From Anomaloglossus baeobatrachus (lineage: Eukaryota > Chordata > Amphibia > Anura > Aromobatidae), in the NCBI RefSeq assembly GCF_048569485.1, contig NC_134357.1:354731812-354795811 (forward strand): 64,000 nt of DNA. The letters run 5' to 3'. Shown in pieces: positions 1 through 10,892 of the stretch. The notes below the pieces were generated by a model. That model did not search any database and was not told where the DNA came from. It was given only the letters and a program-made list of their open reading frames with translations. Positions within the stretch are counted from its first letter, which is position 1. Each line of letters starts with the position of its first letter. The position numbers and the translations under genes are program-made.

Positions 1-362
1 CGGCGTAATCCAAAAAGACCTTCATTAAACCGGTCTAGGACCCCTTATGAATAGACCCACTTCTCCTCTCCCAGACTCTCCTCCTCCCGACGCGTTTCCT
101 GTGTATCATTCATCAGGGGAGCTTTAAGGAGTAGACCTAAACTGGGTTAATCAGGCGGTCACGGCGTTAGTCCTGTATGCCGGCATACAGGACTAACTCC
201 GTGACCGCCTGATTAACCCAGTTTAGGTCTATTCCTTAAAGCTCCCCTGATGAATGATACACAGGAAACGCGTCGGGAGGAGGAGAGTCTGGGAGAGGAG
301 AAGTGCGTCTATTCATAAGGGGTCCTAGACCGGTTTAATGAAGGTCTTTTTGGATTACGCCG
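1..362. repeat. Near-perfect 362-bp palindrome (inverted duplication)
   Basis: Bases 1-181 and 182-362 are reverse complements with only three mismatches and no spacer. The centre reads GTATGCC/GGCATAC. Each arm carries a GATGAA...GAAACGCGT module that also occurs just upstream of exon 2 near 45296-45325, so the arm is probably part of an interspersed repeat whose end was duplicated head to head. Because the palindrome begins at base 1, it may extend beyond the window. About 1.7 percent arm divergence suggests a recent origin, arm-to-arm gene conversion, or an assembly foldback. Confidence 0.93.
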
Positions 363-880
363 AATATGATGACACACTGACACTCTGGGAAACAAGACAC
401 CAGGATTTGGGCGAGATTGTTCCCTGATAGAGAGCATCAGGTTAACCTATGGAGATTGCATTCCTGGCTATTGTTTTTCAGTATCAACCGGTTGTGAGAT
501 AATCATTAATTGCACTGGTAGCTGGGGTCCAATTAGGACTCCTTGCTATTATTTAACCGGTGGTTAATAATCCGATGGATGACGCTGCTGTTAGTGATAT
601 CAATTGAGTGTGAATAAGCAGCTGTGTTATATAAACTACACATCCGGTTGATTAGGTTATATTGCTTTAACACCAATTGTATTCAAGGTGTGTTTGCTAC
701 CTCACAGGGTTTGCTGGTTTCCCCTTGAAGTTGGGAGCATCCCAGCAGATGATTCATTCCCTGTGTTTATTTTTATGCATAGGCAAGGTGATCCTTCCCT
801 ATTTTTAGAGGAATTATTAAAAGTTATATTTTAGGTATTATTGCTGTATTTCAGGTCTTTCATATTGATATACCATACCA
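363..880. other. Non-coding sequence next to the palindrome, probably the rest of the same repeat
   Basis: AT-rich sequence without a credible open frame. It follows the palindrome without a visible break and ends in an A/T-rich stretch containing GAATTATTAAAAG. I think it is the body of the repeat whose first 181 bases were inverted and duplicated, but I cannot name the family. Confidence 0.35.
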
Positions 881-1208
881 GTGGCTGCATTATATATCCA
901 CCGTCTGCGACCTAGCCAAAGTCACCCAGGGAGCTACAACTCCCTCAGCTCCTCACTCTCTGAGGGCTACTCTAAACTGACTATGTCCCTCCCACCAGTC
1001 TGCCTGACCCCTAGGCAGGTGGCCCTTTTCCAGCTAGACCACCCACTGGTGTGCCTGACAGGGTGTGGTGTGAGGTGTGGCTAGGATTTGAATGCTGATG
1101 GAAGCAATACCAATAATTAGGATCCCAGAATCATGGAGGGTGAGTTCTGCACCATAAGAAAAAGGAGTGCAGTTCCCCGTGACACCCTGATGAGGTCAGG
1201 GGCATCAC
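881..1208 (-). mobile_element. LTR-type fossil, fragment
   Basis: The right edge (GTGACACCCTGA...GGGGCATCACA) matches the right edges of the longer elements at 31362-32571 and 33925-35218, as does the CCACTGGTGTGCCTG segment before it. On the minus strand the element would begin TGTGATGCCC. It is a partial and evidently old copy. The left limit is approximate. Confidence 0.5.
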
Positions 1209-1856
1209 ACTTACATTAAAGTCAATGGAGCTGGAAGCTACAGGTCATTAATAGGAGCTCTGATTGGTTGTTGTTAGCAATGAAGGACATTCTTAGTATA
1301 AGACAGCTTATGTGTCAGTTAATATGATTTTGGTGGAGAGACAGACAGAGAGAGACAAACAAACTACTGTGACGGGGTATGTGACTGAGCAGGCAGAGAC
1401 GGTAGGCCGGTTAATAATTTAAAGGAACTTTGTTGGGAACGGGAGAAGATACCACCAAACATCAATATAGTTCCTTACAGTCATTAACAAAAGAACAGGG
1501 TCCGGGGGCGCCACCCGGTAATCCAACACCAAGGAAAATGCAACAACAGTCCTTAGATGAGTTCCTTAAATCAAGCAGCGTGGCCGAGACAACACAGTCC
1601 CACATGGTAGCTGATCTTCAATGTCCAATAGTCCATACAAGGGTATCAGGACCTGGCCTCAGAAACAGATCCCAGCCCTTCACCAGACACAGCATCAACT
1701 AACACCCCATACATGTGTCTGATTCCTCCACCTCTTTCTAGCTCAGCCCCCTGCAGAGGGGAACAGTGTACACACAACCCCCACAGATACAGGACTATGG
1801 ATACTGCTGGAGGCCTGATTACATTATGCTCCCTGGTTAGGGAAACACACTGTTAT
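1209..1856. other. Intergenic sequence, no gene seen
   Basis: No convincing coding, RNA or terminal-repeat signal. It contains short purine-rich runs (GAGAGACAGACAGAG near 1336) that anticipate the simple repeat further on. Short open frames here do not resemble any family I know. Confidence 0.5.
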
Positions 1857-2310
1857 ACAGACAGACAGAGAGAGACAGACAGACTGAGACAGACAGACAG
1901 AGAACAGACAGAGAGAAAGAAAGAGAGAGAGAGACAGGCAGAGAGACAGAGAGACAGACAGACACAGAGACAGACAGAGACAGAGAAACATAGCGAGACA
2001 GACAGACAGAAAGACATAGACAGACAGAGAGACAGAGGATAGAGACATAGAGAGACAGACAGAGACAGACTGAGACAGACAGAAAGACATAGACAGTCAG
2101 AGAGACAGACACAGACAGACAGACAAAAATAGACAGAAAGACAGAGAGACAGACAGAGACACATTGAGAGATACAGAGATAGTCAGAGAGAGATAGAAAG
2201 ACAGGGAGAGATGTGTACAGAGAGAGAGAGGGATGGATAGAGAGATCGATAGAGAAAGAGATGGATAGCGAGGGGCAGATACAGAGAGGGTGTGGGGGAG
2301 AGACAGAGAC
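1857..2310. repeat. CAGA/GACAGAGA-type imperfect simple repeat
   Basis: About 450 bases of interrupted GACA, GAGA and CAGACAGA units on the + strand. The minus-strand open frames rich in Cys, Leu and Ser (up to 160 codons) come from the CTGT/CTCT complement and are not genes. Confidence 0.92.
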
Positions 2311-3155
2311 ACTTAGCATGCACTATTATTTTCATTATCTGTTTTACAGATAAAAAGTGTAACTGCAGACAGCTCTGCACCCTGTGGTATGTACATGGAC
2401 CTAGTCATATTCCCATATTGCCGAGCGGACTAACCTGGTAATCTTAATGTTCGTTTGAACCTGCCCTAAAATCTATGAAAATGCACACCAATGCATGTTT
2501 CCATGCAACTTATCCACTATATTACTTCCTGACTTCCATATCGCATGCAAGTTGCAGTGTGATCTTGCAGTGCGTGCAATATGTCACTGTGCAGCCCCAG
2601 CTGAATAATGTATCGTGTATGTATGCGGTATTTATAGATGGGGGCTAATTACATCCAGGTCTATATACCGGCTGTTTAAAATTATCTTTAAAATAAACTC
2701 CTCATAATCCAACGCCAAGTCCAACATCAACCTGCTACCATATGCAACCCAGGGCATGACAGCTGAAGGACACTGATGTTTGCTGTCTGTGTTTGCACAC
2801 GTGGGCTGACTTCCTGAGGACATGTCCTTTTCTGGCTGTCACATTGCATGTTCATCAAGTATCCAATGTCAGCAGGGCAGGTGGCAGGCTGAAGGCCACT
2901 TCACTGTTGGTGGGGACCCACTGTGTGCCTTTTATATGCCAAACAGCTGATTTACATGACAGGACCTCGCATCCATGTGGATGGCCAGGCTTCTTTATGC
3001 ACATTTTTTTGGGCTCTCCTACATTTAACTACTAGTTACTTCTATATTTGAAACACAGGATGTGGTGGCCATCAACAAGTTATCCTATTGGTAATAAAAA
3101 GCTTTGTAGCAGTAAGGCAATGTTCCCACGATGAGCTTTTGCTGAGATTTGATAT
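2311..3155. other. Intergenic sequence, no gene seen
   Basis: Mixed-composition sequence with no recognised repeat ends and no credible open frame. Confidence 0.45.
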
Positions 3156-3300
3156 TATTATTTATTTATAGAGCACCATTAATTCCATGGTGCTGTACAT
3201 GAGAAGGGGTTACATACAGAATACATATACAAGTTACAATAGACAGACTAGTACAGAGGGATGGGGACCCTGCCCTTGCGGGCTTACATTCTATAGGATT
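3156..3300. mobile_element. Interspersed repeat fragment related to the SINE tail
   Basis: The segment TTTATAGAGCACCATTAATT...GGTGCTGTACA resembles the tail of the SINEs at 12.4 and 12.9 kb (TATAGCGC...ATTAATTCCA...CTTTACAT). It runs on into a CTGCCCTTGCGGGCTTACATT motif. I take it as a SINE-tail-related interspersed repeat. The exact family is uncertain. Confidence 0.5.
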
Positions 3301-3326
3301 TTGGGGAGGAGACAGTAGGTGGGGTG

Positions 3327-3464
3327 TTGGTGAGGCGACAGTTCCACACAGTGGTGAGGCAGCAGCTCCACACAGTGGTGAGGCAGCAGCTCCGCACGGT
3401 GGTGAAGCGGCAGCTCCGCACGGTGGTGAAGCGGCAGCTCCGCACGGTGGTGAGGCGGCAGCTG
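3327..3464. repeat. 24-bp minisatellite, about 5.7 copies
   Basis: Tandem units of 24 bases built on GTGGTGAGGCAGCAGCTCC. Early units end ACACA and later ones GCACG, showing two sequence variants along the array. The period is a multiple of three, which is why open frames with repeated residues cross it on the minus strand. I see no sign that it is translated. Confidence 0.9.
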
Positions 3465-3885
3465 TGGTGGTGGTGAATCTCTGAACAGAGGAGTTTTCAA
3501 GTTCCGTTTAAAGCGTGCAAGTGAAGCAGATAGTCTGTCGTGTTGAGGCAGCAACTTGCAGAAGACGGGATGCTCAGGAGAAGTCTTGGAGGTGGTTGCA
3601 GCATTTCTGCGCTAATTATTGTGTAAATTAGGTAACTTGCGTTTTTTTCATTTAGTTTTATTTTATATGCGTTTTTATCTAATTTTTGAGGCTGCAGAGT
3701 TTGTCTTGCTTCGTTTTGGAAACTTCTAGTTATTCATCTTTGATAAAACTTTATGGCTAAAGTCATGTGCCAATAACGCGTTTTGTATGCATTTCTGCCA
3801 TGGATATGCATTGAAAATGCCCACACATTTTGTACCTGCAAATTTTTAGCATCCAATACAATGCTAAGGAGAAAGCCAAGCCAGG
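3465..3885. other. Left flank of a MITE-like repeat
   Basis: T-rich sequence (GTTTTTATCTAATTTTTGAGG...) resembling the repeat seen near 9595-9790 and 28480-28826. The matching right part continues after the LTR-type element at about 5100-5285 (AAGAGAAATTGACATGT, as at 28711-28727), so the LTR-type element apparently inserted into it. Confidence 0.45.
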
Positions 3886-5100
3886 GGTCACAGGTAATGA
3901 CACCACCACACCCTACACCCCGGATAGGTACACCAAAGCTACACCAGAAATCCTTGTTGCCTTCCTCCAGGGGCTGATGTCCACACCAGGAGGTGGGCCA
4001 GGCAGTTGGCTCCGCCCACCGAGGAGTTCACAGTGTCCTGGAGGCGGGAAAACCCGGCAGAGGAGATTAGAGTTGAAGTTGAAGAGAGAGGGAGTTTGAA
4101 GTGGTAGAGGAGCAAGGGAGAGGAGTTGAAGTGAAGGAGAAAGTGACAGTTTGAAAAGCCTGAAGTTGGTCCGGGTGTGTGCCCCGGACTGAGACAGCAA
4201 GGTTAGCAGACGGTGGTGACCGTCTGCAGGAGAGGCTGATCGGAGGTTGCCGAAAGGACCGTGGACGGGTGGTGGCCCGGCGGTACCACACCGGTATACA
4301 AGGAGAAGCCAGCACCATTGGCAGGGGCCTTTCGGATCCCGGCAAGGCTAGGAGTCACCGTGAATTTGCCAAATCCGTCAGTGAAGGGGACCTCCGGGTC
4401 TCCCAACAACTAAGTCCCGATTGAAGGCAACAGTCCAACCGTAGGAGAGAGACACCGCCACCGCCAAGGCACCAGTTTCTCAGGGCCAGCGCCTGCGGGC
4501 AAAGAGGGGCTCCTCCGGCCCATATCCAAGTCGGGGAGCGGGTTACCGGTGGGAACCCATCGCTACCAAAATTACACTAGGTGCAGGGACAGAGACCAAC
4601 TACCGGGGAAAAGCAACAGCAGCCGTCCGTGGGAACCGTCTTTCCAGCCGTGTGTTTTACCGAGAACTGTGTCATCGTCTCAGGCTGAGTGAGTACCACC
4701 GTGCCGTGCGGCACAGCGCTGCCCCCGCGACCCTGCACCTCACCAGGCCCCGCACCTGGCCTGCCATCCCTCATCCTTCACCCCATCACTGGGCCCCGGG
4801 ACAACCAACCCCTACCCACGGAGGGGGGAACTAACAACTCTGCTGCTCCCTGTCACCGCTCCCGGGATCCCCATACAGAGCAGCGGTGGTGTCCACACAA
4901 TCACCACAACCGTGGGTGGCGTCACGGACAATAAAATCCCCAAAACCAAACCCCTTTTCACTCACGGGCGAGGAGCGCCGCTCGAGTCCCCGGGATCCGG
5001 CCCATCGCTCGAGCCACCTAGCAGCAGAGGCCGCAGCAGTAGCGGCAGCCGGACCCGAGCAGAGGGAGAGCGCAGCGTCCCCTCCTCCGCCCGCAACATA
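3886..5100 (+). mobile_element. LTR-type fossil (solo-LTR-like)
   Basis: A GC-richer block of about 1.2 kb inside an older MITE-like repeat. It shares the CGTGGGTGGCGTCACG segment (near 4911) with the minus-strand copy at 33925-35218, followed by an ACAATAAAATCC polyadenylation-like motif. No internal gag or pol sequence is seen, so it looks like a solo LTR or an LTR-derived unit. Both borders are approximate. Confidence 0.5.
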
Positions 5101-5284
5101 CCCATAAGAGAAATTGACATGTCGTGGATTTAAAACATGCACCGCAGGTCAGATTATACTTGGTTAAAGAGAAGCACAGTGGGTAGGAAATTTCTTTAAA
5201 TCCATCCACTTTGCTGGAAGTGGGACTGTAAAACGCTGCATTTTTGTAGGAGCTAAAATACACAGCATGGAAAAACTCATCAAA

Positions 5285-6824
5285 AACTCATTGTGTGTCC
5301 GTTTTTACCATCAGTCTCCTCAATGTGCTGTCCATGTGTCCTTTTTACCATCAGTGTCATCAGTTAACAGTCTGTGTTTCCACTTTTACGATCAATATCA
5401 TCAGTGTATGGTCCGTGTGTCCATTCTTACCATCAGTGTGTCATCAGTGTTTAGCCCGCGTGTCCATTTTTGGCATCAGTGTATGGTCCGTGTGTCCGAT
5501 TTTACTATCAGTGTCATCAGTGTACAGTCCGTGTGTCTGTTTTTACTATCAGTGTCATCAGTGTATGGTCCGTGTGTCCGTTTTTACCATCAGTGTCATC
5601 AGTGTATGGTCCATGTGTCCGTTTTTACCATCAGTGTCATCGGTTTATGGTCCGTGTATCCGTTTTTACCATCAGTATCATCAGTGTACGGCCCGTGTGT
5701 CTGTTTTTACCATCAGTGTACAGTCCGTATGTCCATTTTTACCATCAGTGTATGGTCCGTGTGTCCATTTTTACCATCAGTGTGTCATCAGTGTATGGTC
5801 CGTGTGTCCGTTTTTACCATCAATGTCATCAGTTTATTGTCCGTGTGTCCGTTTTTACCATCAGTGCCATCAGTGTATGGTCCATGTGTCTGTTTTTACC
5901 ATCAGTGTCATCAGTTCATGGTCCGTGTATCCGTTTTTACCATCAGTGTCATCAGTCCATGATCCATGTGTCTGTTTTTACCATCAGTGTCATCAGTGTT
6001 CGCCCGTGTGTCTGTTTTTACCATCAGTGTACATTCCGTATGTCCGTTTTTACCATCAGTGTACGGTCCGTGTGTCCGTTTTTACCATCAGTGTCATCAG
6101 TGTCTAGCCCGTGTGTCCATTTTTGCTATCAGTGTACGGTCCGTGTGTCCGTTTTTACCATCATTGTCATTAGTGTACGGTCCGTGTGTCTGTTTTTACC
6201 TTCAGTGTGTCATGAGTGTACGATCCGTGTGTCCGTTTTTACCATCAGTGTCATCAGTTTATTGTCCGTGTGTCCATTTTTACCATTAGTGTCATCAGTG
6301 TACGGCCTGTGTGTCCGTTTTTAGCATCCGTGTCATCAGTGTTCGGCCCATGTGTCCGTTTTTACCATCAGTGCCATTAGTGGATGATCCATGTGTCCGT
6401 TTTTACCACCACTGTCATCAGTTTATAGTCCATGTGTCTGTTTTTACCATCAGTGTGCCATGAGTGTACAGTCCGTGTGTCCGTTTTTACCATCAGTGTC
6501 ATCAATTTATGGTCCGCGTGTCCGTTTTTACCATCAGTGTCATCAGTGTATGGTCCGTGTGTCCGTTTTTACCATCAGTGTATAGTCCATATGTCCGTTT
6601 TTACCATCAGTGTCATCGGTGTACAGTCCGTATGTCCGTTTTTAACATCAGTGTGTCATGAGTATACTGTCCGTGCTTCTGTTTTTACCACCACTGTTAT
6701 CAGATTATGGTATGTGTGTCCATTTTTACCATCAGTGTGTTATTAGTGTACTGTCCGTGTGTTCGTTTTTACCATCAGTGTGTTAATAGTGTACTGTCCG
6801 TGTGTCCATCTTTAACATCAGTGT
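5285..6824 (+). repeat. 41-bp minisatellite array
   Basis: About 37 diverged tandem units of about 41 bases, built from CCGTGTGTCCGTTTTTACC plus ATCAGTGTCATCAGTG and ATGGT. Since 41 leaves remainder 2 on division by 3, and the unit has no stop in any forward frame, all three forward frames stay open and each encodes a 41-residue super-repeat. This explains the 231-284-codon frames here. The same modules close at 8833-8885 into a CAGTGATTTTCATGGATGG sequence like that inside the MITE at 30845-31173, so the array probably grew from a MITE interior. Confidence 0.92.
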
Positions 6825-7067
6825 ATGATCTGTATTTACCATCAGTGTATGCTCCGTATTTACCATCAGTGTGTGCTCCGTATTTACCATCAGTGTGTGC
6901 TCCGTATTTACCATCAGAGTATGCTCTGTATTTACCATCAGTGTGTGCTCCGTATTTACCATCAGTGTATGCTCTGTATTTACCATCAGTGTGTGCTCCG
7001 TATTTACCATCAGTGTGCGCTCCGTATTTACCATCAGTGTGTGCTCCGTATTTACCATCAGTGTATG
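6825..7067 (+). repeat. 24-bp minisatellite derived from the 41-bp array
   Basis: About ten units of 24 bases (TATTTACCATCAGTGTGTGC plus TCCG). The unit keeps the TTTACCATCAGTGT core of the 41-bp array but has lost the TCATCAGTG half, so it is a secondary, more homogeneous expansion. Repeat-derived open frames on both strands (eight-residue periodicity) are not genes. The array is cut at 7067 by an inserted element and resumes at 7995. Confidence 0.93.
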
Positions 7068-7994
7068 TGTAGCGCTCCTGAGACCATCAGGGTGTTACAA
7101 GGTTCTGCATCCTCACCAGGATGCAGAGCCTACCCCCTTAGGTACCCAGACCCCAGTCCCCTTACCACAAAAACCCCAGGTAATCCCAGTTTTGATCAAC
7201 AATCCCCCAGACAATGGTACTTAGCTAGAATGGGACCATGGATGGCTGCCTAGAGGTGGAGCCACTCCAGTCCACTAGTTGACCAGGTGGGAGGGGCAGA
7301 CTGTGGTGGAGTAATCCCAGAACTATGAACCGACGAGGTACAGGACCCTAGGACAGGAAAGGGCTTCAAGCCGACTTGTTAACACCTGCACAGCAAAGGA
7401 GACCATCAAGGGCCTTGCTGACCCTAAAGAATCCGAAGACTCAGTAGCAAAGAGAGAGCCGGGGACAGGACCAGAGACTCCCACCCCACAGGGTTCACGC
7501 TACCGTCAGGCGGACAGAAGTAGACAAACCACAAACCGGGGACCCCCAGTGTTCCATACCATGGGAACCCACTTACCAGAGACAGGTGCAGGGGAAGAAG
7601 GTACCAGAGAACCAGACTGGCACTGGGACAAAGGGGATCTGGAGGCGAAACCAGCCGGCCTCGGGCAACCAGTTAACACCTCAAGGAACAGTGAGTAAAA
7701 CCAATTCCACAGAATACCTGTCTGGACTCCTTCTTCCGACGGCCACTGCACCATACACCCACTGGGGAAATACCCTACTTGTGGAGGGACTACCATACTA
7801 GCTGCTGTACCATCAGCCCCAGTAGAGACACTGCAGCGGCGGCTCCCTACACTTAGCTGCAACACCACAAGTGGCGTAACGAATAAACTCTATTCAAAGG
7901 GCCCAAGGCACGGAACCAGGTAACGGCCACCATCGTGACATTGCCAATAGAGACACTACCCAGAACCGAGTACACCATATCCCTGGGTGCTACA
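7068..7994 (+). mobile_element. Solo-LTR-like element inserted into the minisatellite
   Basis: The ends are short inverted repeats, TGTAGC...GCTACA. The flanks are near-identical four-base copies (TATG before, TTTG after), as expected for LTR integration. An AATAAA lies at 7882-7887, toward the 3' end. There is no internal coding region, so it is read as a solo LTR of about 927 bases. It is younger than the array it interrupts. The superfamily cannot be assigned from an LTR alone. Confidence 0.65.
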
Positions 7995-8057
7995 TTTGCT
8001 CCGTATTTACCATCAGTGTGTGCTCCGTATTTACCATCAATGTGTCCTCCGCATTTA
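7995..8057 (+). repeat. Resumed 24-bp array segment
   Basis: About two and a half further units (TTTGCTCCGTATTTACCATC...) follow the solo-LTR-like element and are cut again at 8057 by a Harbinger-type MITE. This shows that the 7.07-8.83 kb interval is one array with two insertions. Confidence 0.85.
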
Positions 8058-8832
8058 GGCTATGTGTCCACGTTGCTTTTCCCTACTTGCAGTTCTAAAT
8101 GCACGTTTTGTCCTTAATTGAATTAGCCAAAGTTGCCTTTTGCAGAACTTTAGCGCTGAAAACGCATGCATATTTGCCGCGTATTTGATGCGTTTTTAGC
8201 GCTTTTTGAATGCTTTTTCAAATGCTTTTTGACACATGCGTTTTGAACATCAAGACAATGATAAATAAAGTTACAACAGTCAAACCAAATGAAAAAAGAG
8301 AAAAAAAATGGGCACATAAATATTTGTATGAAAAAAAAGAAAATAGCAAGATTTAATAGAATTATAGCGGTTATTTAATAAAAAACGGAAATATAGCAAT
8401 AAAATGATAATTTTCTTTAAATAAATTGTCGGACTATGTGTGTGTGTAAAGGGACATATGAAATCATTATTTTGATGTGCAAAAAGCATGCGTTTTAGTA
8501 GTCCAAAACGCATGTTTTCTGCACCTAAAAAGCAGGTAAAATGCTGTAATTTTGATGTTTCTTGGTTACTCCCTGTTTCTAATTGACTTCTATGTTATCT
8601 AAACACACCTCAAATGGCAAAAACAATTGACATGCTGCTTTTTTAAATGCATGGTTTTTGCCACAAAATATGCAAATTAAACGCAGCATTTTGAACTGCA
8701 TGGTGGGCACAGGAAAACCCTATTTCCCTTAGACTTTGCTGGGAAATCAAAACGCAGCCATTTTGGCACTAAAAAGGTGCAGTTGAAAACGCTGCAGAAA
8801 AGCATGAAAAAACGCATCGTGGTCACATAGCC
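8058..8832. mobile_element. PIF/Harbinger-like MITE in the minisatellite
   Basis: Terminal inverted repeats GGCTATGTGTCCACG and GTGGTCACATAGCC are flanked by TTA on both sides (8055-8057, 8833-8835), the three-base target duplication typical of PIF/Harbinger. The 775-bp interior is A/T-rich with TGCGTTTT-type modules and no transposase. Confidence 0.8.
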
Positions 8833-9110
8833 TTACCATCAGTGTATGCTCCGTGTGTCTGTTTTTACCATCAGTGTCATCAGTGATTTTCATGGATGGA
8901 TAAATGAATAAATGATAAAGCTTTTACTATACTTTGCAGTGGTAAATACAGACAGCACACTGATGCCCTCTGTGTGCTGTACTTGTTTTTCATAGACCCA
9001 ATGACTTGTACTGGCCCTCGTTAGCCTTGATATCCAGAAAAAAACAGATGTCTCACGATCTATATAAAAGCATGGACATATGACTAGCACCATAGATTAT
9101 AATGGTTCCT
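8833..9110. repeat. Right end of the array joining its source repeat
   Basis: TTACCATCAGTGTATGCTCC and GTGTCTGTTTTTACCATC units end at about 8885 in a CAGTGATTTTCATGGATGG segment and then unique-looking sequence. An equivalent CAGTGATTTTCC...GGATTTTCATGGATCCC occurs inside the MITE at 30845-31173. Confidence 0.6.
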
Positions 9111-9179
9111 TGTGGTACCCCTGAAAAAAACACGTATAAAACATAAAGAACGGGACAAATCCAGGAATTTCAACATTAA

Positions 9180-9582
9180 GGCCCTGTGTGCACGCTGCGG
9201 GTTTACCGTGGATTTGCTACAGAAAATGTGTCTAACATTGCTGCAGTCATTCCTTAGCAAATCCTATGGGTTTTAAAAAATGCTGTGCGCACACTGTGTT
9301 TTTTTTATACCCGCGGATTTATACGCAGATTTTCCACTGTGGAATCAATGAGCATGTCACTTCTTTTCCGCAGGTACCTGCGGTTTTTGCCAAAGATAAT
9401 GGTAAAAATCCGCGGGGACCAACTTGCGGAAAATCCGCGGCAAAATCTGCGGCAAACCGCGGTAAAACCGCATGTGGATTTTGTTGCGGTTATGGTGCGT
9501 TTTTTTAACCGCGGGTGCGGGATTCTTTAAGAGGGTCTGTATTTTTCTTAAGAAAAAGGCACTTTCTTGTGCGCACATAGCC
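9180..9582. mobile_element. PIF/Harbinger-like MITE
   Basis: Ends GGCCCTGTGTGCACGC and TGTGCGCACATAGCC are flanked by TAA (9177-9179, 9583-9585). The interior is rich in CCGCGG and GCGGTTT modules, shared with the MITEs at 26096, 30180 and 30584. No transposase. Confidence 0.75.
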
Positions 9583-9794
9583 TAAAATCTTTGGTGAGTT
9601 TCTGATGTTGCAGATTTTCTCCGCCAATTAGGTTATTATATCTCGTTTTCCTTGCATTTTTATAGAGTTTTTGACACTGCAGGTTTTGTGTCTTTGTGTG
9701 TTTTAAATAAAGCTTCTTTTGTTTTTGATACTTCTTGGTATTTGGCTTTGACAAAATTTTATACATAGTCATGTGTGGATGACATATGCTTTTA

Positions 9795-10349
9795 AGCGGG
9801 CTTTACATGCTACGAGATCGCTACAGCGATCTCATTGGGGTCACGGATTTTGTAACGCACATCCGGCCGCTGTAGCGATCTCGTTGTGTGTGACTCCTTG
9901 GAGCGATTTTGGATCGTTACAAAAACGTCCAAAATCGCTCCTCGTTGATATGGGGGTCACTTCTCATATATCGTTGCTGCAGCGTGTACTATGTAGTTCG
10001 TCGCTCCTGCGGCAGCACATATTGCTTTGTGTGACGCCGCAGGAACGAGGAACCTCACCTTACCTGCCGCCGCCCGCAATGCGGAAGGAATGAGGTGGGT
10101 GGGATGTTACGTCCCTCCACTTTGATTGGGCGGCCGCTTAGTGACGTTGCTGTGACGCCGCACGGACCGCCCCCTTAGAAAGGAGGTGGTTCGCCGGTCA
10201 CAGCGACGTTGCTAGGCAGGTAAGTAGTGTGACGGGTCCGGGCAATGTTGTGCGCCACGGACAGCGATTTGCCTGTGTCGCACAACCGATGGGGACGGGT
10301 ACCCACGCTAGCGATATCGGTACCGATATCGCAGCGTGTAAAGTGGCCT
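9795..10349. mobile_element. PIF/Harbinger-like MITE (GCTTTACA family)
   Basis: Ends GCGGGCTTTACATGC and GCGTGTAAAGTGGCC with TTA at both borders. Internal GCGATCTC, GATATCG and CCGCAGGAACGAGG modules match the elements at 21759, 27187, 39967 and 52386. It lies within an older repeat whose pieces are at about 9595-9794 and 10350-10600. Confidence 0.72.
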
Positions 10350-10861
10350 TTAGTGCTTTTCCGCAGCGTAATTTTCTGCATTTAATGCAATTCTGTGGGG
10401 CAAAGCGCATATAAACCTCAGCGTATACGCAAGAGAAATTTGTATTTTGCGGATATCAAAAATAAACCTTAGGTCCGTTTACACAGGGTAAAAAAAGCAT
10501 TGTGGATAGTATTCTAGAAATCCCATCCACTTTACTGGAACTGTAAGATGCTACGTTTTTTGCCAGAGCAAAAATAAGCGTTGCCAAAAGCTCATTGAGA
10601 GAACTTAACCCGCAGTGTGCATATTTCTTGATATCTCACTCAATGCCGTTGCTATAATAGTAATACGCATGTTTTTCACACAGCAGACAATTCGATGTAT
10701 ATTCACAATACAGGACATAACCATACAGTATAAAATATGCCACACACTGGTCAAAAATCGCTCTGAAATATGACATTCATGGTTGTATAGAAATGATATC
10801 CTTCCATTTGTGTGAGAATCTATAGCAGGCTAGCCTGTAGACACAGTATGTATATATCTTT
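10350..10861. other. Upstream sequence of CBFA2T2, with repeat remnant
   Basis: The first part (to about 10600) is the right portion of the split MITE-like repeat (CATCCACTTTACTGGAACTG, also at 28808). After about 10600 the sequence looks unique and forms the region immediately upstream of the presumed promoter. Confidence 0.45.
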
Positions 10862-10868
10862 TATAAAG
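10862..10868 (+). promoter_or_regulatory. TATA-like element upstream of exon 1 (tentative)
   Basis: TATAAAG stands about 365 bases before the start codon of exon 1. A start site some 30 bases downstream would give a 5' UTR of about 335 bases. The only support is the motif and its position. The region is not CpG-rich. ETS-like cores (CTTCCTGTA near 10944, TTTCCTGTAG near 11028) lie between it and the ATG. Confidence 0.2.
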
Positions 10869-10892
10869 AATGATCTGTTCTAGCTTTATACC

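Noticed and set aside
1824-2380. Minus-strand Leu/Ser/Cys-rich frames resembling membrane proteins
   Set aside because: They are the complement of the CAGA/GAGA simple repeat.
5267-6324. Overlapping forward frames of 231-284 codons rich in Cys, Val and Ser
   Set aside because: They follow the 41-bp minisatellite exactly, exist in all three frames, and shift with the period. No start context or conserved domain.
5285-7067. CRISPR-like regular array
   Set aside because: Tandem units directly abut with no unique spacers, and the context is a vertebrate intergenic region.
6783-7072. Eight-residue periodic frames on both strands
   Set aside because: Direct translation of the 24-bp tandem unit, mirrored on the opposite strand.
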